This document shows positions 55,701-64,000 of a stretch of 64,000 nt of DNA, one piece after another. Both the position numbers and the translations under genes were made by a program. Source of the DNA: Rhodoplanes sp. (lineage in GTDB: Bacteria > Pseudomonadota > Alphaproteobacteria > Rhizobiales > Xanthobacteraceae); NCBI RefSeq assembly GCF_013377085.1, contig NZ_JACAAX010000022.1, positions 1 to 64,000 of the forward strand, read 5' to 3'. Numbering within the stretch: position 1 is the first letter of the stretch; each line of letters begins with the position of its first letter. The notes under the pieces were generated by a model that was given only the letters and a program-made list of their open reading frames with translations, had not been told where the DNA came from and ran no database searches.

Positions 55701-56278
55701 TGGTCGGCCGCCGCTGCAAGCGCATTGCTCAGCGCCCGGCCGAGCGCGGTTTCGCGTGCCGTCGTCGCGTCCAGCAGAACGCCGAGCGTCGCGCGGTCCA
55801 ACAGCTCGTCGGTCGCCCGCTCGTCCAGCACCGAAAAATGCGCCGGCACGGCGGCCTCGAACGGAAATCGCTGCAGCAGCCGCGTGCAGAAGGCGTGGAT
55901 GGTCTCGACCTTGAGGCCGCCCGGCGTATCGAGCGCCGCGGCGAACAGCTTTCGCGCCTGTTCGCGCTCCTTCGGCGAGATGGTCTTGACGCCGAGCGCG
56001 CGGAGCTTGGCGTCGAGTGCCGCGTCGTCCAGAGAAATCCAGCCGGCGAGCTGGCCGAACACCCGCTCCGCCATGTTGGCGGCCGCCGCCTTGGTGAAGG
56101 TGATGCAGAGAATCTTGGCCGGATCGACGCCGGCGAGCAGCAATCTGATCACCCGCTGCGCCAGGACGTGAGTTTTTCCCGAGCCGGCATTGGCCGACAC
56201 GAACGCCGAGACCTTCGGGTCCGCCGCCTCCGTCTGCACGATCGTGACGGCGTCCGGGATGGTTCGCACGCGGCTCAT
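52787..56278 (-). CDS. addA: ATP-dependent helicase/nuclease AddA
   Basis: AddA is the UvrD-type helicase and nuclease subunit of AddAB, which processes double-strand breaks for RecA; it replaces RecBCD in these bacteria. The 1163-residue protein has Walker A in [20 protein letters not shown] (residues 28-47) and helicase motifs II-VI ([76 protein letters not shown]). The C-terminal PD-(D/E)xK nuclease is also present ([20 protein letters not shown]). It is full length. A family C repeat lies in the 199-nt gap between addB and addA. Confidence 0.98.
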   Translation of the reverse strand: MSRVRTIPDAVTIVQTEAADPKVSAFVSANAGSGKTHVLAQRVIRLLLAGVDPAKILCITFTKAAAANMAERVFGQLAGWISLDDAALDAKLRALGVKTISPKEREQARKLFAAALDTPGGLKVETIHAFCTRLLQRFPFEAAVPAHFSVLDERATDELLDRATLGVLLDATTARETALGRALSNALAAAADQTLRDLVREAVFRRHALTGWIESAGGLDQAISALSAALGVAPGETLADIDRAIVEGPLLPSSEWAAVAAVCNGGSSNDQKQGARLSTAAAAAGPERLEAYLDVFLTGKREPRKAVVTSTLAKKHPGLAERLMLERDRVVALVARRAAAMCRDRTAALVTIATAVIARYGIEKNRRGLLDYDDLIDKTLALLGHTAPGWVHYKLDRAIDHVLIDEAQDTSPKQWEIIRLLVAEFTAGAGARATRRSIFAVGDEKQSIFSFQGAVPKEFARMRRHFETAHKASGLTFLRRDFKFSFRSGANILGAVDAVFETREMFSSVTSDEAGVPPHEPLPDAAPGVVELWPLTPAEPRPEQEGWDAPFDATVETSPQVRLAKRIAETIRDAIARREPAGHENRPLRAGDVLVLVRQRGAMFQAVIRALEEAGVPVAGADRLALTEHVAVVDLMALADAILLPTDDLALAIALKSPLFGFDDELLFQLARGRGGSLHAALQTAAEESPAFAVAAACFARCAEAARRHGPFDFFSWLLGAEGGRARVLARLGSEANDALDEFLALALDYERRETPSLQGFVAWLRAAESEIKRDMEITRDEVRVMTVHGAKGLEAPLVFLADTTQPPAGPRPPRLLTLAPDGAPPDTPGAIVWAGRKEADPAVVARARAAAAKEAEDEYRRLLYVAMTRAAYRLIVCGCAGVRKPPEGCWHDLIRTQLAGKPGVTEETIEGHDAPVHVYRKILGQPLPAPEPPEPATAEPAEPGWLRAPVVATPLSLAPVSPSRVLDSVAPARPRSADTELVRKAARLRGTLAHRLLQSLPDLPREARAAAADALLARNATELDAAERARLLAQALAILDDTRFAALFGPGSRAEVPIVGRLMRREGPPLLVSGQIDRLAVTDDAVLIADFKTNRPAPRRLADAPPAYVAQLALYGAVLASLYPGKPVRAALVWTDTPDLMDVSAESRDVVLARLGVAAVAP

Positions 56279-56297
56279 GAGAAGGCCTCGCGCGTCT

Positions 56298-56437
56298 TCA
56301 CCCTCCCCTGGAGGGGGAGGGTCGGGCGTCCCCGCAGCGGACGACCGGGGTGGGGTGAAGTCGCAACCTCGGCTTCGCCGACCACCCCCTCCCGGTCCGC
56401 TACGCGGACCGACCTTACCCCTTCAGGGGGAGGTGAA
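56298..56437. repeat. palindromic repeat, family C copy 2
   Basis: CACCCTCCCCTGGAGGGGGA, GGTCGGGCGTCCCCGCAGCG, GGACGACCGGGGTGGGGTGA at the start, and CTTCAGGGGGAGGTGAA at the end. Nearly the same first ~60 nt as the copy at 19538. The centre, with CGGTCCGCTACGCGGACCG, is diverged. It lies between addB and addA on the same strand. Confidence 0.92.
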
Positions 56438-56477
56438 GAAAGTGCGCCTCGGCTCATTAGAAAGACTGAGTTCATGC

Positions 56478-59400
56478 TCACTCCCCGCCCCCTTCTCCCG
56501 CAGACCACTCCTTGACGCGGGCGAGGTCGTCATAGGTGCCGTAGCGGGTCTTCCACATGGAGAGCACCAGCGAGCGGTAGGGGGTCGCCTCGTCGTCGAA
56601 TTTTTTCACCAGCGCCGTCAGCTTCGCGAGCGCGTGGTCGGCGGCGGCGTCGGGCGTCTGGGTGTCGAAGTCGATCGGGCAGAGCTCGCCGGCCGGCTCG
56701 CCGCCGGTGAGCCGCACATGGGCGATCTCCGACAGCGAGCCGCCGGCCGAGATGCCGGGAAAGCCGCCGGCGCGCAGAATCGCGCCTTCCAGCGTCAACT
56801 GGGGCGACAGGCCGAGCCGCACCTGCTTGCTCGACGGCGGCGCGCCGGTCTTGAAGTCGAGGATGGCGAAGCGGCCGTCGGCGAGCCGCTCGATGCGATC
56901 GGCCCGCGCCGTCAGCCGGAAGGCGCGCTCGCCGAGCGGGATCGTCAGCTCGCCGCGGATCTCCGCCGAGAGGCCGGCCGCGGCGGCGCGGCGCTCGCGC
57001 TCGAAGCGGACGAACCAGCGGGCGATGTCCTCGAAGCGCGGCCACCAGAAGGCGCGCGCCTCCGGGGTGTCGTCGAGCGCCGAAAATTCCTTTCGTCCGA
57101 TCGCCAGCAGCGCGGCGAGCGGATCGTCGGGAAGGGCGTCGGCATAGGTCGCCGAGAACGTCCCGATGGCGGCATGGATGGCGATGCCGCGGTCCTTGGC
57201 GCCGGGCGGCAGATCCACCGGGTCGAGCGGCGAAAGCTTCAAAATGTGCTTGGCGTAGATCGTGTAGGGATCGCGCAGCCAGTGCTCGATCTCGGTGACC
57301 GACAGCGTGGTCGGCCGCACGGCGCGCGGCGGCTTCGGCTCCGGGCGCGGCACGCGCTGCGGCGGGCCGTCCGGCCGGTCGAGTTTTCGCGCCAGCGCGA
57401 GATAGGTTTCGCCACGCTTCAGCGCCTCCTTCCATGATCCGCCGGAGACTGCGGCGAGCCGCTGCAGGAAGCGCGAGGCCGACACCGGCGCGCCGCCGAC
57501 CTTTGCCGGGCGGGTCAGCACCACCTCGGCCGCGCTGCCGGCGAGCTGGGCGAAGTCGTGCGCCGACAGGCCGATGCGTCGTTCCGGCAGATCGAGGCCG
57601 AGCGTGTGGCGCATGCCGCGGCTGAGCCACGGGTCGCTCACCGGCGCCGGCGGCCAGATGCCCTCGGCGAGCCCGCCCAGCACCAGCCGATCGACCGTGA
57701 CGAGGCGGGCCTCGAGCAGGCCGAGGATGTGCAGGCGGCTGCCCGGCACCGGCGGCGGCCGCACGACGCGGTCGGCGATGGTGGCGCGGAACAGCTCCGA
57801 AAAGTCCTCGGTGGCGACCTGGAAGTCTTGGGCGATCTCCTCGCCCAGGAGCGATTCGAAGGTGTCGTCGAGGGCACCGCCGTCGGGTCCGACCAGCGCG
57901 GCGACCTCGCCGGTGCCGTCGTCGCCGAGCGCGGCGACGACGCGCCGGAGCGCTTCGGCGAGCCCGCGCAGCGGATGCGGCGTCTTCGCGTCGAGACCTT
58001 CCAGCGGCGCCAGCGCGGCGGCGAGCCGGCGCACCAACGCCTCGGCGGCGTCGATGTCATCGGGGTGCAGCCGGGCGCGCGGGTCGGCCGGGTGGATCGC
58101 CGACGATTCGCCTGCGCGCAGCGTCGTCAGCTCCGCCCGCAGCGTGGCGAGGGCCCGGGCGAGGCCGGCCGCGCCGGGACGCGGCCGCGGCCCGCGCAGC
58201 ACGGCCCGCTCCAGCGCGACCACGGCGCGGGCGTGGCCGGCTTCCGTTTGGCCGAGGCGGGCGAGCGGGTGCTTGAGGAGCGCCAGCAGCGGCACCGGGG
58301 CGACGCCGGACAGCGCCGTCTCGGCCGCCAGCCTGGCGAACACGCCGGCCGGTGCGTCGGCGAGCGGCATGCCGCCGGTGTCGGAGACCGCGACCTGCCA
58401 GCGCCCGAGCGCCGCCGCCACCCGGCGGGCGAGCGCCCGGTCGGGCGTGGCGAGCGCCGCGGTGCGCCCCGGCACCTCCAGCGCCTCGCGCAAGACCACG
58501 GCGATGGCCAGCGCCTCCTCCTCGGCGTTGGCCGCCTCGATCACGGCGAGGCCGGGCAGGCCGCCGGCGACTGCTGTCGTGAAGGCGGGTGCGGCGAGCC
58601 GCTGCTGCCACAGATGCGTGGTCGGGGCCGGCCGCAGCGCCTCGGACAGCAGCACGGCGCGGTCGTGGGCGGGCGGTGTGCCGAGCGCGACGACGTCGCC
58701 GCGCTCGATCCCCATGGTGGCGAGCAGGCCGTGCAGGGCGAACTGGGGGTGGCCGCATTCGGGCTCGGGGGCGAGCCCCGAGCCGTCCGCAGTGCCGGCG
58801 ATGGCGGCCCAGGACTCCGGGTCGAGCATCGTGTCGAGGCCGGGCAGTACCACGGCGCCGTGCGGCAGCCGCGCCACCGTGGCGATGAAGCGGGCGGTGG
58901 CCGGCATCGAGCCGGTGGAGCCGGCGACGATCACGGGGCCCTCGGCGCGGGCCGCGATGCGGGCCGCCTCGGCGGCGATCAGCCGGTCGCGCCGCGCCGC
59001 CGGCTCGATGGTGTTTCGCTCGGCGAGGATTTTCGGCCAGATGTCCCGGGCGATCTCCAGGAATCTCAGGGTCAGGCCCCAGTACTCGTCGTGCTCGGCC
59101 GGCACCAGGGTGTCGAGGGCCGTCCACGACACCGCCCGGGTGGTCATGTCGTCCATCAGCCGGGCGAGCTGGTCGGCCATGGCGAGTGCCGCCGCCGGGG
59201 TGTCGACCACGACGGGCGGATCCTCGGGTTTTCGCGGGCGCAGGGTCCGGGCCCAGGCGAGCACCAGGCGGGCCAGCAGCAGCCGTCGCGACAGGCTCGA
59301 CAAAGCGAGCGGCAGGTCGAGCGCCTCCGGCAGTCCGCCCTCGGTGGCGCCGCTGATTGCTGCAGAAAACGCGATCTCGTCCTCGTCGATGTCGCCGAGC

Positions 59401-59633
59401 GCGACGATACGGGGCAGCACGGCGGCGCCGCGCCCGAGCGCCTCGAACAGCGCATCGCGGGCGATCCGGCAGGCGCGCCGCGTCGGCAGATAGAGGGTGG
59501 CGGAGGCTAGCGCCAGCGGATCGTCCCGGCCCGAGAAGCCGGGCACCAGCCGGCCGTCCAGCAGGGCATCGGCCAGGACCGGCAAGAACGGCACGGCGGC
59601 CGGGATCGTGAACACGCGGGGGGTGGAAGCCAT
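56478..59633 (-). CDS. addB: double-strand break repair protein AddB (alphaproteobacterial type)
   Basis: AddB partners AddA in break processing. The 1051-residue protein starts MASTPRVFTIPAAVPFLPVL (ATG 59633). It has the inactivated-helicase body with segments ASATLYLPTRRACRIARDAL and PVIVAGSTGSMPATARFIAT, and ERRIGLSAHDFAQLAGSAAE. The C-terminal PD-(D/E)xK nuclease follows (LTARADRIERLADGRFAILD, then DFKTGAPPSSKQV). The N-terminal P-loop is not canonical, which is normal for alphaproteobacterial AddB. Divergent from thrC with a 273-nt gap. Confidence 0.97.
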   Translation of the reverse strand: MASTPRVFTIPAAVPFLPVLADALLDGRLVPGFSGRDDPLALASATLYLPTRRACRIARDALFEALGRGAAVLPRIVALGDIDEDEIAFSAAISGATEGGLPEALDLPLALSSLSRRLLLARLVLAWARTLRPRKPEDPPVVVDTPAAALAMADQLARLMDDMTTRAVSWTALDTLVPAEHDEYWGLTLRFLEIARDIWPKILAERNTIEPAARRDRLIAAEAARIAARAEGPVIVAGSTGSMPATARFIATVARLPHGAVVLPGLDTMLDPESWAAIAGTADGSGLAPEPECGHPQFALHGLLATMGIERGDVVALGTPPAHDRAVLLSEALRPAPTTHLWQQRLAAPAFTTAVAGGLPGLAVIEAANAEEEALAIAVVLREALEVPGRTAALATPDRALARRVAAALGRWQVAVSDTGGMPLADAPAGVFARLAAETALSGVAPVPLLALLKHPLARLGQTEAGHARAVVALERAVLRGPRPRPGAAGLARALATLRAELTTLRAGESSAIHPADPRARLHPDDIDAAEALVRRLAAALAPLEGLDAKTPHPLRGLAEALRRVVAALGDDGTGEVAALVGPDGGALDDTFESLLGEEIAQDFQVATEDFSELFRATIADRVVRPPPVPGSRLHILGLLEARLVTVDRLVLGGLAEGIWPPAPVSDPWLSRGMRHTLGLDLPERRIGLSAHDFAQLAGSAAEVVLTRPAKVGGAPVSASRFLQRLAAVSGGSWKEALKRGETYLALARKLDRPDGPPQRVPRPEPKPPRAVRPTTLSVTEIEHWLRDPYTIYAKHILKLSPLDPVDLPPGAKDRGIAIHAAIGTFSATYADALPDDPLAALLAIGRKEFSALDDTPEARAFWWPRFEDIARWFVRFERERRAAAAGLSAEIRGELTIPLGERAFRLTARADRIERLADGRFAILDFKTGAPPSSKQVRLGLSPQLTLEGAILRAGGFPGISAGGSLSEIAHVRLTGGEPAGELCPIDFDTQTPDAAADHALAKLTALVKKFDDEATPYRSLVLSMWKTRYGTYDDLARVKEWSAGEGGGE

Positions 59634-59906
59634 GCGCCATCTTAACCGGATTCGGTCGCCGCCATGCGGCCGGCCGATCGTTTCCTTGTGCCGGTCGATG
59701 GTTGCGATTAGTGTGCCGAACGCCGGTCTCCCGGCCCGGCACCCATCCGGAATGTCAGGAATTCCAGAGGTTTGACAGACCAGTCGGCGCCCCTGCCGGC
59801 GGCCTGGGAGCGGTCGGCGCGATGCGGTGCCGGGCCCGCGAGACAACCAGAGTCCGGACGCCGGCGGCACCACAGGCGACGAGACGGCAAGGCAACGAGA
59901 GGACGC

Positions 59907-61328
59907 GTGCGCTACATTTCCACCCGCGGCGAGGCCCCGCCGCTCGGCTTCATGGATGTCACACTCGCCGGCCTCGCCCGCGACGGTGGCCTGTACGTTC
60001 CGGAGACATGGCCGCAGGTCGACGCCGCGACCATCGCGGGCTATGCCGGCCGCCCCTATGCGGAGGTCGCCGCCGACGTGGTGCGGCCCTTTGCGGCCGA
60101 CAGCTTGGCGATCGGCGAGCTCGAGCGGATGGCTCGCGAGGCCTACGACACGTTCCGCCACCCCGCCGTGGTGCCGCTCGTCCAGGTCTCTCCCAGCACC
60201 TTCGTGCTCGAGCTGTTTCACGGGCCGACGCTGGCCTTCAAGGACCTCGCCATGCAGGTCCTGTCGCGCCTGATGGACCATGCGCTGGCGGCACGCGGCG
60301 AGCGCGCCACCATCGTGGTGGCGACCTCCGGCGACACCGGCGGCGCCGCCGTCGAGGCGTTCCGTGGCTCCGCCCAGGCGGATCTGTTCGTGCTGTTCCC
60401 GCAAGGGCGCATCTCCGACGTCCAGCGCCGGATGATGACGACGGCGGCCTGCGACAACGTCCATGCGCTCGCCGTCGAGGGCACGTTCGACGACTGCCAG
60501 GCGATCGTGAAGGGCCTGTTCAACGACCATCCGTTCCGCGACGGCGTCCGGCTCTCCGGCGTCAACTCGATCAATTTCGCCCGCCTGGTCGTGCAGGTGG
60601 TCTACTATTTCGCCGCCGCCGCGGCGCTCGGGGCGCCGCATCGAAAAGTCGCCTTCGCGGTGCCGACCGGCAATTTCGGCGACGTGTTCTCGGGCTATGT
60701 GGCGGCCCGCATGGGTCTGCCGGTCGACCGTCTGCTGGTCGCCACCAACGTCAACGACATCCTGGCCCGCACGCTCGCCACCGGCACGTACCAGGTGCGT
60801 GATGTCGTTCCGACCACCTCGCCCTCGATGGACATCCAGGTGTCGTCGAACTTCGAGCGGCTGCTGTTCGAGGCCGGCGAGCGCGACCCCAAGCCGGTGC
60901 GCACAGCCATGGCGGCGCTGGCGAAGGCCCAGAGCTTCTCGGTGTCGGCCCGCGCGCTCGGGGCGATGCGCACGCTGTTCTCGGCCGACCGTGCCAGCGA
61001 GGAGGACGTCGCCGCCGTGATTCGCACGGTCCGGCGCGAGGCCGGCTATCTGCTCGATCCCCACACGGCGGTCGCCATGGCGGTCGCCGAGAAGGAGCCG
61101 CGCGACCCCTCGGTGCCCATGGTGGTGCTGTCGACGGCGCATCCGGCCAAGTTTCCCGACGCCGTGGAGGCCGCCTGCGGCATCCGTCCGGCATTGCCCG
61201 ACTGGCTCGGCGATCTCGCCACCCGCCCCGAGCACGCCACCGTGCTGCCCGCCGACCAGGCGGCCGTCGCCAGCTACATCAAAACCCACAGCCGCGCCGC
61301 CCGTGACGGCGCAGGAGCAGCCGCATGA
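59907..61328 (+). CDS. thrC: threonine synthase
   Basis: ThrC converts O-phosphohomoserine to threonine with PLP. The 473-residue protein starts at GTG 59907 (read Met, then RYISTRGEAPPLGFMDVTLA), with AGAGG 4-5 nt upstream. The PLP lysine is in FHGPTLAFKDLAMQVLS, then IVVATSGDTGGAAVEAFRG (phosphate cup) and FPQGRISDVQRRMMTT, SINFARLVVQVVYYF. The length is that of the longer class II synthase seen in Proteobacteria. The stop overlaps the M16 protease start by 4 nt (ATGA). The thrC-M16 protease pairing recurs in Rhizobiales. Confidence 0.97.
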   Translation: MRYISTRGEAPPLGFMDVTLAGLARDGGLYVPETWPQVDAATIAGYAGRPYAEVAADVVRPFAADSLAIGELERMAREAYDTFRHPAVVPLVQVSPSTFVLELFHGPTLAFKDLAMQVLSRLMDHALAARGERATIVVATSGDTGGAAVEAFRGSAQADLFVLFPQGRISDVQRRMMTTAACDNVHALAVEGTFDDCQAIVKGLFNDHPFRDGVRLSGVNSINFARLVVQVVYYFAAAAALGAPHRKVAFAVPTGNFGDVFSGYVAARMGLPVDRLLVATNVNDILARTLATGTYQVRDVVPTTSPSMDIQVSSNFERLLFEAGERDPKPVRTAMAALAKAQSFSVSARALGAMRTLFSADRASEEDVAAVIRTVRREAGYLLDPHTAVAMAVAEKEPRDPSVPMVVLSTAHPAKFPDAVEAACGIRPALPDWLGDLATRPEHATVLPADQAAVASYIKTHSRAARDGAGAAA

Positions 61329-62593
61329 CTGTCGAGGTGTCGCGTCTTCCGTCCGGGCTGGTCGTCGTCACCGACGACATGCCGCATCTCGAGACCGCCT
61401 CGCTCGGCGTCTGGGTGAACTGCGGCAGCCGGCACGAGCGGTCCGACGAGCACGGCATCTCGCACTTTCTCGAGCACATGGCCTTCAAGGGGACGAAGAC
61501 GCGGACCGCCCGCCAGATCGCCGAGGAGATCGAGGCGGTCGGCGGCGACCTCAACGCGGCGACCGGCGTCGAGGTGACGGCCTATTATGCCCGTATGCTG
61601 CGCCAGGACGTGCCGCTCGCCCTCGAGGTGCTGGCCGACATCCTGTCGAACCCGCGCTTCGACGACGACGAGATCGCCCGCGAGAAGAACGTCATCATCC
61701 AGGAGATCGGCGCCCTCGAGGACACGCCGGACGACCTGGTGTTCGACTTCCTGCAGGCGACCGCCTACGCGAATCAGCCGGTCGGCCGCTCGATCCTCGG
61801 CACGCCGGCGACCGTGCGGGCCGTCGACGCGCCGATGCTGCGCGACTATCTCGGGCGCAATTACCGCGGTCCCGGCACCGTGGTGGCGGCGGCCGGCGCC
61901 GTCGACCACGCCGCCGTGCTGCACGACGCCGAGCGGCTGTTCGGCAGCTTCACGGGGCCGGCCCCGGGACGGCCGGAGCCGGCCCATTTCCACGGCGGCG
62001 TCCATGTCGAGGGCCGCGACCTCGAGCAGGCGCATCTGGCGCTGGCGCTGGAAGGCGTGCCGCAGCGCGACCCCACGCTCTACAGCCTGCAGGTGTTCAC
62101 CAACGTGCTGGGCGGCGGAATGTCGTCGCGGCTGTTCCAGGAGGTCCGCGAGACCCGCGGCCTGTGCTACTCGATCTACTGCTTCCACTCGCCCTATGCC
62201 GACACGGGCCTGTTCGGGCTCTATGCCGGCACCGATGCGTCCGACGCGGAGGAGCTGATGCGGGTGGTGGTCGACGAGATGGAGGCCGCGGCCGAGCAGC
62301 TGACCGAGGCCGAGGTCAATCGCGCCAAGGCGCAGATGAAGACCGGCCTGCTGATGGCGCTGGAGAGCTCCGGGGCACGCGCCGAGCAGCTCGCCCGCCA
62401 GATGATCATCCACGGCCGGGTGATGCCGATCGACGAGATCGTCGCCCGCGTCGACGCCGTCACGGTGGAGAGTGCCCGCGCGGCCGGACGGGCCCTGATG
62501 GGGCGCTCGCGGCCGGCCGTCGCCGCGCTCGGTCCCGGCGGACTTGAATCGGCGGCTGCAATCGCCGAAAGTCTCGCCTTGAAGGCGGCGTGA
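61325..62593 (+). CDS. M16-family zinc metalloprotease (mitochondrial-processing-peptidase-like)
   Basis: This is a predicted zinc peptidase of 422 residues. The inverted zinc motif HxxEH is at residues 47-51 in GISHFLEHMAFKGTKTR. The third ligand, a glutamate, is in REKNVIIQEIGALEDTPDDL. NVLGGGMSSRLFQEVRETRG in the second half is the conserved M16 Gly/Arg region. It resembles the alphaproteobacterial protein from which mitochondrial MPP derives. No signal peptide, so it is cytosolic. Translation is coupled to thrC through ATGA (61325-61328). Confidence 0.95.
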   Translation: MTVEVSRLPSGLVVVTDDMPHLETASLGVWVNCGSRHERSDEHGISHFLEHMAFKGTKTRTARQIAEEIEAVGGDLNAATGVEVTAYYARMLRQDVPLALEVLADILSNPRFDDDEIAREKNVIIQEIGALEDTPDDLVFDFLQATAYANQPVGRSILGTPATVRAVDAPMLRDYLGRNYRGPGTVVAAAGAVDHAAVLHDAERLFGSFTGPAPGRPEPAHFHGGVHVEGRDLEQAHLALALEGVPQRDPTLYSLQVFTNVLGGGMSSRLFQEVRETRGLCYSIYCFHSPYADTGLFGLYAGTDASDAEELMRVVVDEMEAAAEQLTEAEVNRAKAQMKTGLLMALESSGARAEQLARQMIIHGRVMPIDEIVARVDAVTVESARAAGRALMGRSRPAVAALGPGGLESAAAIAESLALKAA

Positions 62594-62638
62594 CCGGGCC
62601 GGCGCAGCCGGACCGCCCGCGCGATTCGCGACCGGACC

Positions 62639-63226
62639 ATGGCGTTCTTCCGCACCGTCAGTCTCGCCGAAACGGCAGGGACGATCGAGGGCAAGGGGGT
62701 GGTGCTGCGGCCGCCCCTGACGACCGATTTCGACGAGTGGGCGACGCTGCGCGAGCAGAGTCGCGAGTTCCTGACGCCATGGGAGCCGACCTGGCCGATG
62801 GACGACCTCACGCGCGGCGCGTTCCGGCGGCGCCTGAAGCGCTATGCCGAGGACCAGCGCGCCGACCAGTCCTACGCCTATTTCATCTTCCGCAGCCCCG
62901 ACCGGGTGCTGGTCGGCGGGCTGACGCTCGCCAATGTGCGGCGCGGCGTCGCCCAGGCCGGCAGCATCGGCTACTGGATGGGGGCGCCCTTCGCGCGCCG
63001 CGGCTTCATGGCGGCGGCCGTGCGGGCCCTCATCCCCTATGCGTTCACGGCGCTGCGGCTGCATCGGCTGGAGGCGGCCTGCATTCCGACCAACACGGCG
63101 TCGATGGGGCTGCTCGAGGGCTGCGGGTTTTCCCGCGAGGGCTATGCACGGCAATACCTTTGCATCAACGGTCTCTGGCAGGACCACCTTCTCTATGCGC
63201 GGCTGAAGGACGACCCCCAGCGGTGA
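62639..63226 (+). CDS. RimJ/RimL-type GNAT acetyltransferase
   Basis: This is a 195-residue acetyltransferase. LRPPLTTDFDEWATLREQSR opens the GNAT fold. The acetyl-CoA segment IGYWMGAPFARRGFMAAAVR is RimJ/L-like, and LHRLEAACIPTNTASMGLLE, GCGFSREGYARQYLCINGLW, DHLLYAR is the characteristic C-terminal block. It probably acetylates protein or ribosomal-protein N termini; the substrate is inferred from family. ATG 62639 is 45 nt after the M16 protease stop, on the same strand, so it is likely in the thrC operon. Confidence 0.93.
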   Translation: MAFFRTVSLAETAGTIEGKGVVLRPPLTTDFDEWATLREQSREFLTPWEPTWPMDDLTRGAFRRRLKRYAEDQRADQSYAYFIFRSPDRVLVGGLTLANVRRGVAQAGSIGYWMGAPFARRGFMAAAVRALIPYAFTALRLHRLEAACIPTNTASMGLLEGCGFSREGYARQYLCINGLWQDHLLYARLKDDPQR

Positions 63227-63324
63227 GCGACGGGGCCGGCGACGACGCGCCGCCGGGCCGGCGCCTTGGGGCCGCCACGGTTCGGCATGATGAAGGCGGT
63301 CAGAAAAGCGTACGGGTGGACATC

Positions 63325-64000
63325 ATGGTGGGGCGAAGCAGGCTTGGCACGGCGGGACGTCTGGGGTGCCTGGCGGTGGGCCTACTCACGGCAGCCTTGG
63401 TCGGCGCGTGCTCGTCGACCGACGAGTTCTTCAGCGGGCAACCGGCGCCGCCCGACAAGTCGTCGTCCGGCTTCGCGGACCGCTTCCGCAGCCTGTTCGG
63501 CAGCGGCTCGGAGGCGCAGGCGGCCGCGCCAGGACAACCGGCGGGTGCGGGCTCGACCTTGTCGACGCTCGACGTGGATTGCCCGCCGGTCGATATCCGC
63601 CAGGGCGCCGCGACCCTGCAGATGAACGCGCCCGGCAACGACCAGGCGATGGCGCTGCGCTACCAGGCGACCTTCGGGCGCACGGCGCGCCAATGCACCG
63701 TCACGGCCGGCACGCTCGCCATCAAGATCGGCGTGCAGGGCCGGCTGATTCTCGGACCGGCCGGCGCGCCCGGCGAGACCATGGTGCCGCTGCGCTATGC
63801 GCTGGTGCGGGAAGGTATCGAGCCGAAGACGATCTGGTCGAAGCTCTACATGCTGCCCGTCACGGTGCCGCCCGGCCAGCCCAACGTGGCGTTCACCCAC
63901 GTGTCCGAGGACATGGCGGTGCCGGTGCCGTCGCCGGCCGATCTCGACAAATACGTGATCTATATCGGCTTCGATCCGCAGGGCGCGGCCCAGGAAAAGA
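63325..64000 (+). CDS. exported lipoprotein of unknown function (cut by window end)
   Basis: The first ~225 residues of a predicted lipoprotein. The signal ends in the lipobox LLTAALVGACSSTDEFF, with acylated Cys ~31. A disordered Ser/Ala/Pro/Gln linker (SSSGFADRFRSLFGSGSEAQ) follows, then a beta-rich domain starting near DCPPVDIRQGAATLQMNA and ALRYQATFGRTARQC, VQGRLILGPAGAPGETMVPL. The pattern resembles conserved lipoproteins of Rhizobiales, but I do not recognise a named family. ATG 63325 has GGTGGA 7 nt upstream; GTG 63316 is an alternative. The reading frame is open at the window end. Confidence 0.8.
   Translation, partial: MVGRSRLGTAGRLGCLAVGLLTAALVGACSSTDEFFSGQPAPPDKSSSGFADRFRSLFGSGSEAQAAAPGQPAGAGSTLSTLDVDCPPVDIRQGAATLQMNAPGNDQAMALRYQATFGRTARQCTVTAGTLAIKIGVQGRLILGPAGAPGETMVPLRYALVREGIEPKTIWSKLYMLPVTVPPGQPNVAFTHVSEDMAVPVPSPADLDKYVIYIGFDPQGAAQEK

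Noticed and set aside
53294-56515. Open plus-strand frame of 1073 codons across addA
   Set aside because: It is the antisense shadow of AddA, whose helicase and nuclease motifs are all intact on the minus strand.
53000-59600. Frameshift or fusion in addA/addB
   Set aside because: Both frames are open over the full family length with all expected motifs. The gap between them is a repeat, not a lost coding part.
61274-63187. Open minus-strand frame of 637 codons across the M16 protease and acetyltransferase
   Set aside because: It is a shadow frame. Both plus-strand genes have complete catalytic motifs.

Overview
The window is high-GC, densely coded chromosomal DNA from an alphaproteobacterium, most likely of the order Hyphomicrobiales (Rhizobiales). 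The evidence is gene order: tsaB-rimI-fur/mur-plsC-miaB-phoH-ybeY-corC-lnt-HTH-metK-trmB followed by rimP-nusA-ylxR-infB, murJ-trpS-usp-nfuA, the replication block gyrB/recF/dnaN/dnaA/rpsT, addB-addA-trxA, and thrC-M16 peptidase-rimJ. Intergenic palindromes of types common in Bradyrhizobium- and Rhodopseudomonas-like genomes fit this. Genus cannot be fixed from the sequence alone. I see no rRNA, tRNA, CRISPR array, prophage, plasmid or insertion sequence.

Region by region. 1-3572 (minus): RNA and translation operon rimP-nusA-ylxR-infB; infB is cut by the window start. 3893-4567 (plus): a DsbA-fold isomerase that ends inside a palindromic repeat. 4646-16681 (minus): trmB, metK, a small HTH regulator, lnt, corC, ybeY, phoH, miaB, plsC, a Fur-family regulator, rimI and tsaB, broken by two clear intrinsic terminators around metK. 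16914-18137 (plus): a CynX-type MFS transporter set into this conserved neighbourhood. 18240-22401 (minus): nfuA, usp, trpS, murJ. 22613-25899 (plus): a PfkB sugar/adenosine kinase, a single-span coiled-coil membrane protein and an exported MBL-fold protein. 26490-28344 (minus): a UPF0210 protein with its ACT-domain partner. 28540-32367: aldo/keto reductase, SOUL heme-binding protein, and an orphan HWE/HisKA_2-like kinase with an altered H-box.

32431-46736 holds the replication genes gyrB, recF, dnaN, dnaA and rpsT (all minus). They are interrupted by accessory genes: a plus-strand set of metallophosphoesterase, cupredoxin, ECF sigma factor and zinc-finger anti-sigma factor, a convergent ahpC-ahpD-like peroxide pair, and a glycosyltransferase between dnaN and dnaA. 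The 1.4-kb dnaA-rpsT interval carries a perfect CtrA-type box but no DnaA box that I could see. 46923-52195 is a mixed accessory stretch (small membrane protein, GlcG/HbpS-like protein, msrA, capsule-export lipoprotein, cupin, hydrolase, idi). 52407-59633 (minus) is addB-addA-trxA for double-strand-break repair. 59907-63226 (plus) is thrC, M16 protease and an acetyltransferase, followed by a lipoprotein gene cut by the window end.

The most unusual content is between genes. At least seven families of palindromic repeats occur, several at convergent gene ends, and two overlap the stop codon of the neighbouring gene. No wholly new multi-gene system stands out. The best candidate for follow-up is the metallophosphoesterase-cupredoxin-ECF-anti-sigma cluster beside the peroxidase pair. 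After that come the dnaA features (His-rich in-frame repeat, CtrA box, GT insertion).
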